Shown here piece after piece: positions 52,842-61,320 of a DNA stretch of 64,000 bases (position 1 is the first letter of the stretch; every line of letters begins with the position of its first letter). The notes beneath the pieces are model-generated. The model did not search any database, was not told the DNA's origin, and was given only the letters and a program-made list of their open reading frames with translations. This stretch comes from Haliscomenobacter sp965225875 (GTDB lineage Bacteria; Bacteroidota; Bacteroidia; Chitinophagales; Saprospiraceae): NCBI RefSeq assembly GCF_965225875.1, contig NZ_CBDDBS010000002.1:3286001-3350000 (forward strand). The letters are read 5' to 3'. The position numbers and the translations under genes are program-made.

Positions 52842-53636
52842 ATGGAAACCCAATTTTTTACCACCAGAATAGCCGAACTCGTCGGCCTTCACTGGATTAC
52901 CGTCAAAAGCAACGCCCTACAGAAACGCGCCGACATTTCGGTGTTTGTACCTAAAGGCGTAAGCCTTGAACCGGGACTGCCTCTGGTCATTCTTCTGCAC
53001 GGTGTATACGGCAGCCACTGGGCCTGGACGGCTTACGGCCAGGTGCATGAAACCGCCCAGCAATTGATCGACCGCGGCGAGATTGCCCCCATGATTCTGG
53101 CCATGCCTTCCGATGGCTTGTTCGGCGATGGCAGTGCTTACGTGCCCCACCAACAGGAAAATTACGAAAGCTGGATTGTGGAGGATGTCGTACAAGTCAT
53201 GCGCGAACAATTCCCGGTGCTCACTGCCGAGTCGCCGCTGTTCATCACCGGGCTGTCAATGGGTGGTTTTGGAGCCTTGCGTCTGGGAGCCAAATACCCT
53301 GGGCTTTTCCGCGCTTTTTCCGGTTTGTCTTCCATTACTCATTTTGAGCAACTCCAATTGTTTGTAGCCGATTTCCCGGCGCTGCAATCCGCAGCTTTGG
53401 AACAAGATGGCGTATTTGATTGGTTGCAAAAGAATCGAGAAAAAATTGCTCCTTTTCGCTTTGATTGTGGATCGGAAGACCTGTTGATCGAATACAACCG
53501 GCGTTTGCATCAGGATTTGACGGCGTTGAATATTCCACACCAGTACGAAGAATTTCCTGGCGGGCATTCCTGGGAATACTGGCAAACCCACATTGTCAAA
53601 ACCTTGCTTTTTTTTAATGCTTGTTTAAATCGCTAA
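52842..53636 (+). CDS. Alpha/beta-hydrolase esterase (esterase D/feruloyl-esterase-like), 264 aa
   Basis: Oxyanion region VILLHGVYGSHWAW, nucleophile elbow GLSMGGFGALRLG (Ser ~142), Asp candidate in DCGSEDLLIEYN, catalytic His in FPGGHSWEYW. This fits the esterase/S-formylglutathione-hydrolase-like branch. No signal peptide, so cytosolic. It lies 99 bp after the alcohol dehydrogenase on the same strand. With a class III-like ADH upstream, an S-formylglutathione hydrolase role is possible, but it is an inference only. A palindromic repeat starts 2 nt after the stop. Confidence 0.88.
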   Translation: METQFFTTRIAELVGLHWITVKSNALQKRADISVFVPKGVSLEPGLPLVILLHGVYGSHWAWTAYGQVHETAQQLIDRGEIAPMILAMPSDGLFGDGSAYVPHQQENYESWIVEDVVQVMREQFPVLTAESPLFITGLSMGGFGALRLGAKYPGLFRAFSGLSSITHFEQLQLFVADFPALQSAALEQDGVFDWLQKNREKIAPFRFDCGSEDLLIEYNRRLHQDLTALNIPHQYEEFPGGHSWEYWQTHIVKTLLFFNACLNR

Positions 53637-53637
53637 T

Positions 53638-53760
53638 TAGTGGGGCAAAAATAAATATTCATTTTCCTTGAGCCAAAGGACTAGATAAGCCACTTAAAAT
53701 GAAACGTTTACTTATCTAGTCCTTTGGCAAAATGAACAATTTATTTTTTATCGCCCCTAA
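53638..53760. repeat. Dispersed palindrome, copy C, with a nested 18-bp hairpin
   Basis: Outer ends TAGTGGGGCAAAAATAAA and TTATTTTTTATCGCCCCTAA match copies A (17383) and B (29607). Between them a second perfect inverted repeat, GCCAAAGGACTAGATAAG at 53672-53689 with its complement at 53711-53728, is flanked by AAAATGA-type words. It follows the esterase stop by 1 nt. Confidence 0.82.
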
Positions 53761-53776
53761 GTTGACCTCCACTTTG

Positions 53777-53784
53777 TAACTTTG
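53777..53784 (+). promoter_or_regulatory. Putative -7 element (TAACTTTG) of the permease gene
   Basis: TAACTTTG matches TAnnTTTG, 19 nt before the ATG at 53804 and directly after the palindromic repeat. Confidence 0.5.
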
Positions 53785-53803
53785 CCCCACAATTGTACTG
53801 CAC

Positions 53804-55048
53804 ATGCCCTTTTCTTTTCGATTACACAACCAGGGATTGATTTGGCGGGTAGCCCGGCGCTATCTTTTTGCCAAAAAATCCACGAACATCATCAACCTCA
53901 TCACGGGCATTGCAGTGTTTGGTTTGGCGGTAGGTGCAGCAGCGCTGGTGCTGATTCTTTCTGTATTCAATGGGTTTGAAGAAGTCATTAATTCCTTGTA
54001 CAGCAGTTTTAATCCTGACATTAAAATCACCCCTGCGCAGGGCAAAACTTTCACCATTCAAGGCGAGTTGTACAAAAAACTGGAAAAAATTCCGGGGGTG
54101 GCTTTTGTTTCCCAAACCCTGGAAGAAGTGGCCTTTTTTGAATACGACGGCAAGCAGGATTTTGGCAACCTCAAGGGGGTAGACGACAATTTTGTCAAAG
54201 TTACCCAACTGGATTCCACCGTACGGGAAGGCAGCTATCAACTCCGCAATGGCGATGTAGACATGGCCGTAGTCAGTATGGAAATGCGCAATCAGCTGGC
54301 CATCAACATCGATGACTTCATTTCGCCCCTCGTGGTGTACATGCCCAAACGCAAGGAAGCCGGAGCACTCGATCAACAATTTCGCCGCGACATTACCTAT
54401 CCCTCTGGAACCTTTGCCGTTCAGCAGGAGCACAATGGCCAGTATGTACTTACCACCCTGGATTTTGCCCGAGCCTTGCTCAACATGCCCGACGCCATCA
54501 GCGCCCTGGAAATCAAAATCAAGCCTGAGGCGAATTCCCGGCAAGTAGTCAAAGTCATTTCCGGTTTATTAGGCCCCGAGTTTGTGGTCAAAGACCGCTA
54601 CCAACAACAAGAGGCTTTTATGAAACTCATGCTCCTGGAAAAATGGATGAGTTTTGCCATCGTCAGCCTGATGTTGCTCATGGTAGCCTTCAACATGATT
54701 GGCGCGCTTTGGATGATCGTACTGGAAAAAAAGAAAGACATCTCCATCCTCAAGTCGATGGGAGCCCGTGACAATACCATCCGCAACATCTTTTTGGCCG
54801 AAGGCCTTTTGCTCACTATTTTGGGAGTAGTCCTTGGTTTTGTGCTAGCCTTGACGATTTATTTTTTGCAAAAACAATTCGGCATAGTCTCCATGCCGGG
54901 TACCTTTGCCGTAGATGCCTATCCGGTCAGCATACGATTTATCGACTTTGTAGTAGTCTGCATTACTGTGCTGACCATTGGCGGGCTTGCTTCCATTCCT
55001 CCTGCGTTAAGAGCCCGTCAAATTCCAACCGTTGTGCGTGAAGAGTGA
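53804..55048 (+). CDS. FtsX/LolC-LolE-type ABC transporter permease, 414 aa
   Basis: LolC/E topology: one TM segment near the N-terminus (NIINLITGIAVFGLAVGAAALVLILSV split at residues ~27-55), a large periplasmic MacB-like domain (~60-270), and three C-terminal TM segments (FAIVSLMLLMVAFNMIGAL; LLLTILGVVLGFVLALTIYFL; FVVVCITVLTIGGLASIP). The opening RRYLFAKKSTNIINLI is typical of the lipoprotein-release family. Likely role: extracting lipoproteins from the inner membrane. No ATPase gene (LolD) is adjacent, so it must be elsewhere. A single permease, as in LolF-type or homodimeric systems, is possible. Confidence 0.9.
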   Translation: MPFSFRLHNQGLIWRVARRYLFAKKSTNIINLITGIAVFGLAVGAAALVLILSVFNGFEEVINSLYSSFNPDIKITPAQGKTFTIQGELYKKLEKIPGVAFVSQTLEEVAFFEYDGKQDFGNLKGVDDNFVKVTQLDSTVREGSYQLRNGDVDMAVVSMEMRNQLAINIDDFISPLVVYMPKRKEAGALDQQFRRDITYPSGTFAVQQEHNGQYVLTTLDFARALLNMPDAISALEIKIKPEANSRQVVKVISGLLGPEFVVKDRYQQQEAFMKLMLLEKWMSFAIVSLMLLMVAFNMIGALWMIVLEKKKDISILKSMGARDNTIRNIFLAEGLLLTILGVVLGFVLALTIYFLQKQFGIVSMPGTFAVDAYPVSIRFIDFVVVCITVLTIGGLASIPPALRARQIPTVVREE

Positions 55049-55085
55049 GTAAACGCTCTTCCGTATCGGATTACAATTATTAAGA

Positions 55086-55116
55086 TTGATTAATTGTGAT
55101 TTGGTGCTTACCTTTG
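55086..55116 (+). promoter_or_regulatory. Promoter of the 55137 gene (-33 TTG, -7 TACCTTTG)
   Basis: TACCTTTG at 55109-55116 matches TAnnTTTG; TTG at 55086-55088 is 20 bp upstream. It lies 20 nt before the ATG at 55137. Confidence 0.55.
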
Positions 55117-55136
55117 CGCCGCTGAAAAAAATCATC

Positions 55137-55502
55137 ATGAGCAATTGGGAAGCGGAGTTTGAGTGGTTGCGGGTCCGAAATCTGGTCCAAAAAACTTTTG
55201 GCAAAGAGGCATTACCCGATTTGAATGCAGTATTGTTCCTCATTGGCATCCAGGAGCAGGGCCGTTGGAAAAAAACCTATACCAAGGAAGAAAAACAGGA
55301 TTTGATGCACATCGCCGTTTGTCGCCTGTTGACGTATGACGGATACTATCGCTTTGTAGGGCGGGATGCCGATGGCTGGCCGCACTACGAATTGGTAATG
55401 CCCCTCGAAACCCGTGGGGTAGAAGCACAAGAAGAATACCTCAAATCTAAAGTAATCCAGTATTTCCGGGAATTGGAAGCGGAGAATGGAGGCTTGGAAT
55501 AG
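55137..55502 (+). CDS. Conserved hypothetical protein, 121 aa
   Basis: I do not recognise a named family, though it resembles short conserved Bacteroidota proteins. It is soluble and rich in aromatic and charged residues (MSNWEAEFEWLRVRNLVQ, LFLIGIQEQGRWKKTYTKEEKQD split, GRDADGWPHYELV). No signal peptide or membrane segment. Start at ATG 55137; an upstream ATG at 55086 adds 17 residues and would precede the promoter. Own promoter; followed by a long inverted repeat. Confidence 0.72.
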   Translation: MSNWEAEFEWLRVRNLVQKTFGKEALPDLNAVLFLIGIQEQGRWKKTYTKEEKQDLMHIAVCRLLTYDGYYRFVGRDADGWPHYELVMPLETRGVEAQEEYLKSKVIQYFRELEAENGGLE

Positions 55503-55514
55503 TGAAAAAGTTGA

Positions 55515-55615
55515 GGAGTTGAGAGGTTGAGGAGTTGAGGCTACCGCGAGCGATGTTGACAATGTCCTTGTCTAAGCCGCTCGCGGTAGCCTCAACTCCT
55601 AAACCTCTCAACTCC
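55515..55615. repeat. 38-bp inverted repeat with 8-nt tandem units after the 55137 gene
   Basis: Arm 55515-55552 pairs with 55578-55615 with a single mismatch and a 25-nt loop. The left side (from 55510) reads as four near-identical octamers GTTGAGGA, GTTGAGAG, GTTGAGGA, GTTGAGGC, then TACCGCGAGCG. Confidence 0.9.
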
Positions 55616-55632
55616 TAAACCAAATTATACCT

Positions 55633-56520
55633 ATGAAATCGAACCTACTCAATCATTACCTCATCCTGCTGCTACTCGCAGCCCTGAGCTCCTGTGCGAG
55701 CCTCAAACCTTCCTTTATGTATTCTGGTGCCACGGAGGCGCCTTCACCCGTCACCTTTACCAATACTACCGCCAAACCCGCCGAAACTTACCATTGGGAT
55801 TTTGGCGACGGCAATACTTCCGATGAAGCCTCCCCCGTGCATGCCTTTTTGGCCTCGGGCACTTATACCGTCAAACTGACCGCCAAATCGGGAAGCAAAA
55901 GCAAAACCTATGAAGACAAAGTTTCGATCAAAGCCCCAAAAATTTGTTTGGTCATGATTGAAACCGACTTTGGCAATATGTTGGTCCGTTTGTCGGACGG
56001 CACCCCCAAACACCGCGATAATTTCCTCAAACTCGCTGAGCAAGGTTATTTCGATGGCACCCTGTTCCACCGGGTCATTAGCGGCTTTATGATTCAGGGT
56101 GGTGATCCTAATTCCAAAAATGCCAAACCTGGTCAGGCCTTGGGCATGGGCGATCCCGGTTATACCATTGAAGCCGAATTTGTCGACTCGCTGGTACACG
56201 TAAAAGGGGCGCTGGCCGCTGCACGCACCAACAATCCACAAAAACGTTCTTCAGGTTCGCAGTTTTACATTGTACATGGCAGCCCAACCAGTGATGCTCA
56301 ACTCAACCAGATCGAAGGCGCCCGCAATTTCCGCTACAGCAAGGCCCAACGCGATGCCTATCAAAAGAGTGGTGGTACATCCATGTTGGACCGCGAATAC
56401 ACCGTTTTTGGCCAGGTCATTCAAGGCCTCGATGTCATCGACAAAATTGCTGCGCAGCAAACTGGCCCTGGCGACCGCCCGGTGAAGGACGTCAAGATGA
56501 AAGTTAAAGTGATTAAATAA
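55633..56520 (+). CDS. Lipoprotein with PKD domain and C-terminal cyclophilin (PPIase), 295 aa
   Basis: Lipobox ALSSC (Cys ~19-20) predicts a lipidated envelope protein. Residues ~35-100 are a PKD domain (TYHWDFGDGNTSDEASPVHAF split, SGTYTVKLTA). Residues ~110-295 are a cyclophilin: FHRVISGFMIQGGDPN, then RSSGSQFYIVHGSPTSD and EYTVFGQVIQGLDVIDKI. It likely catalyses proline isomerisation in the periplasm or at the outer membrane; the PKD module may bind clients or the cell wall. It is the second cyclophilin in the window with a different accessory module. Confidence 0.93.
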   Translation: MKSNLLNHYLILLLLAALSSCASLKPSFMYSGATEAPSPVTFTNTTAKPAETYHWDFGDGNTSDEASPVHAFLASGTYTVKLTAKSGSKSKTYEDKVSIKAPKICLVMIETDFGNMLVRLSDGTPKHRDNFLKLAEQGYFDGTLFHRVISGFMIQGGDPNSKNAKPGQALGMGDPGYTIEAEFVDSLVHVKGALAAARTNNPQKRSSGSQFYIVHGSPTSDAQLNQIEGARNFRYSKAQRDAYQKSGGTSMLDREYTVFGQVIQGLDVIDKIAAQQTGPGDRPVKDVKMKVKVIK

Positions 56521-56599
56521 TGTAGGATCCTGGAAGTGAAATGGTCACTGAGCGAAGTCTAAGTGGCCGCTTCACCCCACCCGTCCTGAACAACATACC

Positions 56600-57337
56600 A
56601 TGTCTCAACACATCCTCGGAGTCGACGTAGGTGGCTCTGGCATCAAAGGCTCATTGGTCGATATTAAAACGGGTGCGCTCGTCGGCGATCGCATTCGGGT
56701 GGAAACACCCGCCCCGGCCAACCCCAACATGATTGCCGAAGCTTTTGCCGGTTTGATCAAAAAAATTGGCTACAAGGGCCCAATTGGTTGTGGGTTTCCA
56801 GCAATTGTTCAACATGGGGTCGCCAAATCGGCAGCCAACATTGATAAAAGCTGGATTGGACATAACATTGAAAAAGAATTCAGCGAAGCTTGTGGCAATC
56901 CGGTCAAAGCCCTGAATGATGCCGATGCTGCGGGTTTGGCAGAATTGACCTTCGGGCAAGGCCAGGGCGTCGAAGGCGTAGTTCTGCTCATCACCATTGG
57001 TACAGGCCTGGGTACCGCCCAGTTTGTGGATGGAACTTTGGTGCCCAATACCGAATTTGGCCACCTCTACTTGCACGGTCGCATCGCCGAACACTATTGC
57101 TCCAACCGCATCCGCGAAGAAGAAAACCTGAGCTGGGCCGATTGGGCGCATCGCTTCAGCGAGTACCTGCGCCATCTGGAACGCCTGCTAACTCCCGACC
57201 TGTTCATTCTGGGCGGCGGTGTGAGCAAGGAGTTTAAAGATTTTGGGCATTTGCTCAAGGTGAATACGCCGGTGAAACCTGCCAAGTTGTTGAACAATGC
57301 AGGGATTGTGGGCGCTGCGGTGTACGCGGGGAGGTAG
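56600..57337 (+). CDS. ppgK: ROK-family polyphosphate-type glucokinase, 245 aa
   Basis: Phosphorylates glucose with polyphosphate (and often ATP). ROK fold: phosphate loop GVDVGGSGIKGSLVDIKTG (residues ~7-25), sugar-binding and catalytic Asp in NDADAAGLAELTFG, LITIGTGLGTAQFVDG, and the C-terminal LFILGGGVSKEF. The short length (245 vs ~300 for ATP-ROK kinases) and the N-terminal form match the PpgK group. The cysteine zinc site of many ROK repressors/kinases is absent. Cytosolic. Confidence 0.88.
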   Translation: MSQHILGVDVGGSGIKGSLVDIKTGALVGDRIRVETPAPANPNMIAEAFAGLIKKIGYKGPIGCGFPAIVQHGVAKSAANIDKSWIGHNIEKEFSEACGNPVKALNDADAAGLAELTFGQGQGVEGVVLLITIGTGLGTAQFVDGTLVPNTEFGHLYLHGRIAEHYCSNRIREEENLSWADWAHRFSEYLRHLERLLTPDLFILGGGVSKEFKDFGHLLKVNTPVKPAKLLNNAGIVGAAVYAGR

Positions 57338-57375
57338 GTTGAGGTTAAGTCGTACCCAAATCATAGCAAGAAGCT

Positions 57376-57424
57376 AATTATTGCCCCGGTATCCATAAAG
57401 CAGGATGTCGGGGCAATAATTTTA
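57376..57424. terminator. Bidirectional terminator between ppgK and the AIM24 gene
   Basis: AATTATTGCCCCG (57376-57388) pairs perfectly with 57409-57421. The A/T-rich outer stem ends supply T-tracts on both strands, between two convergent genes. Confidence 0.7.
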
Positions 57425-57431
57425 CCTCCCA

Positions 57432-58229
57432 TCAATTCCCATCCAATAAATTCCCCAAAGTCCCCAAAATGCTACCCTCATCCTTGCTTCCCCCTTTTCC
57501 ATAATGCCGTGAAGCCTGTAGCACTCGATCCGCCAGGCGACTGAATGGCAAAGACTGGATCCAAACCGTACCCGGGCCTTCCAGACGGGCGAAGAAAATG
57601 CCTTCGCCGCCAAAGATCATGTTGCGCACCCCGCGCACCATCTCTATGTCATAATCCACGTCGCGGGTGAAGGCCACCAGACAGCCTGTATCAATTTTGA
57701 GCACTTCGCCCAGTTCCAGTTTTTTCTCGATGATGCTGCCTCCGGCGTGTACAAAGGCCATGCCGTCGCCCTCCAGTTTTTGCATGATGAAGCCTTCGCC
57801 GCCAAAAAAGCCCCGACCCAATTTTTGGGAAAACTCAATACCGACCGAAACACCTTTGGCTGCACACAGAAAGGCGTCCTTTTGGCAAATGATTTTGCCA
57901 TCCATTTGGCTTAAGTCCAGAGGGATGATTTTGCCCGGATAAGGTGCAGCAAAAGAAGCCCGTTTTTTGCCCTCCCCAGCGTGGGTGTAAGCAGTCATAA
58001 AGAGGCTTTCGCCAGTGACCAGCCTTTTGCCAGCTGAGAGTAATTTCCCCCACAAGCCCGAACCCTCCGAGTGACTACCGTCGCCAAAAATAGTGGCCAT
58101 TTCAATGCCATCGTCCATCATCATGAAGCTACCAGCTTCAGCAATGACGGTTTCCATGGGATCGAGTTCAATTTCCACAAACTGCATTTCTTCGCCGTAA
58201 ATGTGGTAATCGATGTCGTGTGCGCTCAT
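57432..58229 (-). CDS. AIM24/TIGR00266 family protein, 265 aa
   Basis: Full-length member of the AIM24 family of beta-rich, tryptophan-RNA-binding-protein-like fold. Recognised by VEIELDPMETVIAEAGSFMMMD, LVTGESLFMTAYTHAG, GRGFFGGEGFIMQKLEGDGMAFVHAGG (in two parts) and GGEGIFFARLEGPGTVWIQSLPFSRLA. Molecular function is unknown; the yeast homologue works in mitochondria. No membrane segment or signal. Divergent from phoD; the 199 bp between shows no other feature. Confidence 0.9.
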   Translation of the reverse strand: MSAHDIDYHIYGEEMQFVEIELDPMETVIAEAGSFMMMDDGIEMATIFGDGSHSEGSGLWGKLLSAGKRLVTGESLFMTAYTHAGEGKKRASFAAPYPGKIIPLDLSQMDGKIICQKDAFLCAAKGVSVGIEFSQKLGRGFFGGEGFIMQKLEGDGMAFVHAGGSIIEKKLELGEVLKIDTGCLVAFTRDVDYDIEMVRGVRNMIFGGEGIFFARLEGPGTVWIQSLPFSRLADRVLQASRHYGKGGSKDEGSILGTLGNLLDGN

Positions 58230-58428
58230 AAGAAATTTTGTTTTTTGGATGAATACCTAATCCAAAAATAACACACTCTCAGATGGATAAACTTAGCTTT
58301 TAGACCCTGATTGGATTTAAATAGACGGAGGATTAAATGCAAAACACAGAATTAATGCCATTTTTATCCGCAGTTTATCTACTTCTCTTTTTTTGGGCCA
58401 ATGAATCACACACAAAATACCCATAAAC

Positions 58429-60492
58429 ATGCGACCAAGTTTTTTCTTACTCTGGATTTGCTTTTCACTCCAATTGGCTTGGGGGCAAAACGGCCTCAAT
58501 CCTTTTCACGGAGCAGATGTAAAAAACCGCTTTGAGTTGAATGCAGCCAACCCACAATGGGCGCCGTTCTTTCACGGGGTAGCCAGTGGCGATCCGCTGC
58601 AAGATCGGGTAATCATCTGGACACGGGTCACGCCGGAGTCTGCCGATCGGGCACCCATTGAAGTAAACTGGAAAGTTGCTACCGACCCCGCCTTAAAAAA
58701 TACAGTCCGCAATGGACGTTTAACTACGGATGCAGAACGAGACTTCACCGTTAAAGTGGATGTTACCGGGTTACAAGCCGGGACAACCTACTACTATGGA
58801 TTTACTGCACTTGGCCGCAATTCCCTGACGGGCAAAACCAAAACGACGCCTACAGAGGCACAGGTGAATCACCTGAAATTTGGGGTTGTTACCTGTTCCA
58901 ACTACCAGGCTGGTTACTTCAACGTGTACCAACGCCTTGCGGAGCGCCGGGATTTGGATGCAATCATTCACCTTGGTGACTACATTTATGAGTATGAACA
59001 AGGTAGTTATGGCGATAGTACGCTGGCAAAAACGCGTACCCTGGAACCCAAAACTGAAATTTTGTCGCTAGAAGATTACCGTACTCGGTACTCTTTGTAT
59101 CGATTGGATACTAGTTTGATCCGGATACACCAACAACACCCCTTCATCACCGTTTGGGACGATCACGAAAGTGCCAATGACTCTTACAAGGATGGTGCTC
59201 AAAACCACCAGGCCAACGAAGGCAACTGGGCCGAGCGCAAAGCCACCGCAAAACAGGTCTATTTTGAATGGATGCCGATTCGGGACAACGCTACACGTTC
59301 GGTTTACCGCAAACTCAGCTATGGCAATCTGATGGACTTGTTCATGTTGGATACTCGTTTAGAAGGCCGCGAACTCCAGATTGAAAGCATTTCCAGTCCA
59401 GCATTACAAGATACCAATCGCACGATTTTGGGTGCGACCCAAAAAGCATGGTTGCTTTCCGAACTGTCAAAATCCAGTGCACGCTGGAAAGTGATTGGTC
59501 AACAGGTAATGTTTGCAGAGTTTAACGTGGGCTGGGCGGCATTTGGGCTCAATGACCCCTCCTTTACCTTCGACAACCTGGAGGGTTTATTCCTGGATAT
59601 TTGGGATGGTTACCCGGCCGAGCGGGCACAGATTTTGCAGCATTTAAAACGAAATAAGATCAACAATGTCGTGATGCTCAGTGGAGATTTTCATTGCGCT
59701 TTTGCTTACGATGTGCCTTTGAAGCCGGTGAACCTAAGTTTGTTGGATTTCCCCGGCCTGGGCAAAATACCCAATTATACCGCCGACACCAGTTACAACG
59801 CAGCTACGGGAAAGGGATCTCTGGCTGTTGAATTTATGACGCCTAGTATTACTTCTGCCAATTTTGATGAAAACCTGGCAAACCTCAGTACTGCTTTGAC
59901 CTTACAAAAACAGATCAACACCCCAATTGCTCCCTTTCCGGGAATAAACCTGGGCAACCCGAATCCCCACCTGAAGTTTGTCGATTTGGTCCAAAATGGC
60001 CATTTTATCCTGGATGTCAGACCCGATAGTGTACAAGCCAACTACTATTTCAGCGAAATTTTGCGTCCCAACAACACCGAGAAATTTGCTGAGGCCTGGT
60101 ACACCCGCAATGCCGAAAACCACTTGCGGAAAGCAGCCCAGCCCAGTAACAATAAAGCACAGTTGGATGTACCGGCACCGGCGCAGCCACCCATGGCTAC
60201 TTCTTTGCGGAGTAGTAAATTAAAGACTTCCGACTTTAGTTTACTTGGACTTTACCCCAACCCTTTTGCCCAAACCAGCACCTTGCATTACTCCCTGGCC
60301 AAAGCGGCCCAATTGAACATCAGCTTGTATAGTGCCGATGGCAAACTTGTCAAGGTATTGCAAAACGATAAAGCCATCCCTGGTGTTTATACTACAGTAT
60401 TGGATGGCTCGAACTTGGCAGCTGGACAATATTTTTATAAAATCCTGGTGAATCAGGAAGTAATTACCGCAAAAGTCATCATCAAAAAATAA
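58429..60492 (+). CDS. PhoD-family alkaline phosphatase with T9SS sorting domain, 687 aa
   Basis: Signal peptide MRPSFFLLWICFSLQLAWG. PhoD domain (residues ~45-560): HGVASGDPLQDRVIIWTRVT, the metal-binding core HLGDYIYEYEQGSYGD, VWDDHESANDSYKDG and VVMLSGDFHCAFAYD. PhoD enzymes cleave phosphate esters using Ca and Fe. The last ~85 residues (LGLYPNPFAQTSTLHYSL ... LAAGQYFYKILVNQEVI) are a type A T9SS domain, so it is secreted or surface-bound. Likely helps to scavenge phosphate. A terminator follows. Confidence 0.93.
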   Translation: MRPSFFLLWICFSLQLAWGQNGLNPFHGADVKNRFELNAANPQWAPFFHGVASGDPLQDRVIIWTRVTPESADRAPIEVNWKVATDPALKNTVRNGRLTTDAERDFTVKVDVTGLQAGTTYYYGFTALGRNSLTGKTKTTPTEAQVNHLKFGVVTCSNYQAGYFNVYQRLAERRDLDAIIHLGDYIYEYEQGSYGDSTLAKTRTLEPKTEILSLEDYRTRYSLYRLDTSLIRIHQQHPFITVWDDHESANDSYKDGAQNHQANEGNWAERKATAKQVYFEWMPIRDNATRSVYRKLSYGNLMDLFMLDTRLEGRELQIESISSPALQDTNRTILGATQKAWLLSELSKSSARWKVIGQQVMFAEFNVGWAAFGLNDPSFTFDNLEGLFLDIWDGYPAERAQILQHLKRNKINNVVMLSGDFHCAFAYDVPLKPVNLSLLDFPGLGKIPNYTADTSYNAATGKGSLAVEFMTPSITSANFDENLANLSTALTLQKQINTPIAPFPGINLGNPNPHLKFVDLVQNGHFILDVRPDSVQANYYFSEILRPNNTEKFAEAWYTRNAENHLRKAAQPSNNKAQLDVPAPAQPPMATSLRSSKLKTSDFSLLGLYPNPFAQTSTLHYSLAKAAQLNISLYSADGKLVKVLQNDKAIPGVYTTVLDGSNLAAGQYFYKILVNQEVITAKVIIKK

Positions 60493-60515
60493 AACTGCCT
60501 GGATTGAAAATGGGG

Positions 60516-60557
60516 AAAAATTGGGCAGAAAGTTTTTCTACCCAATTTTTTTTATTT
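60516..60557 (+). terminator. Rho-independent terminator after the phoD-like gene
   Basis: AAAAATTGGG (60516-60525) pairs with CCCAATTTTT (60541-60550), with AGAAA/TTTCT pairing inside the loop, and a T-run to 60553 and beyond. Confidence 0.8.
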
Positions 60558-60631
60558 TACATGCAACCCTTTTTAACACTCCTTGTCCTTCCCGTTATAA
60601 CAAGTGGAAATAGGCGTGGAAGCCCAAAGAG

Positions 60632-61237
60632 ATGAGAGGAAACCTAGCTCTTGAAACCTATAAGATCGTAAAATTGGATTACGTTAACACACACCGCGAC
60701 CTGGTAGAAAAGTGTAAACGAGGCGACCGACAATCGCAGTTCGAGTTGTACCGGCTGTATTCCAAGTCGATGTACAACGTCTGTTTGCGGATGGTGAAGG
60801 ACGAATTTGAGGCAGAGGACGTGTTGCAAAACGCATTTTTGGATGTGTTTACCAAATTGAACACCTTCAAATTTGAATCAGCAATTGGGGCCTGGATCAA
60901 ACGCATCGTAATCAACAACTGCATTAATGCCCTAAAAAAGAGGCGCTTGCAGTTTAGCGAACTGGAAGACAAACATGGCAACATCCAAGATGATAGCCAT
61001 CAGGATACAGCGACAGAAGGACTAAGTGTAGAAGCAGTAAAACGAGCCCTTTTTGAATTGCCCGACGGCTACCGGGTGGTTTTTTCCCTCTACATGTTGG
61101 AGGGCTACGACCATCAGGAGATTGGAGAAGTACTCGGCATCAGCGAGGCGACCTCCAAATCCCAGTACAGTCGGGCGAAACAAAGACTAAAAGACATTTT
61201 AACCCAGCAGAATCTGGGACTGTATAAACGTTCTTGA
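60632..61237 (+). CDS. ECF RNA polymerase sigma factor, 201 aa
   Basis: Sigma-70 region 2 at ~25-95 (CKRGDRQSQFELYRLYSKSM, EDVLQNAFLDVFTKLNTFKF split) and region 4 at ~140-195 (LFELPDGYRVVFSLYMLEGYDHQEIGEVL in two parts, then ISEATSKSQYSRAKQRLKD). It redirects RNA polymerase to a target regulon. Next gene is a single-membrane-span protein likely to act as its partner. ATG 60632; the leader contains no obvious TAnnTTTG, so it may be transcribed from another promoter class. Confidence 0.95.
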   Translation: MRGNLALETYKIVKLDYVNTHRDLVEKCKRGDRQSQFELYRLYSKSMYNVCLRMVKDEFEAEDVLQNAFLDVFTKLNTFKFESAIGAWIKRIVINNCINALKKRRLQFSELEDKHGNIQDDSHQDTATEGLSVEAVKRALFELPDGYRVVFSLYMLEGYDHQEIGEVLGISEATSKSQYSRAKQRLKDILTQQNLGLYKRS

Positions 61238-61320
61238 CAGGGAGCTGCCAGTAAACAGCTGTCAGCAATCTGCAATTGGGCATTGACTAATTGTTGGAAT
61301 CTCTGAAATCTTTTTTTGTT

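Noticed and set aside
55515..55615. Possible CRISPR-like repeat because of the GTTGAGGA units
   Set aside because: Units are contiguous 8-mers with no spacers; arms are inverted, not directly repeated with spacers. No CRISPR array or cas gene was seen in the window.
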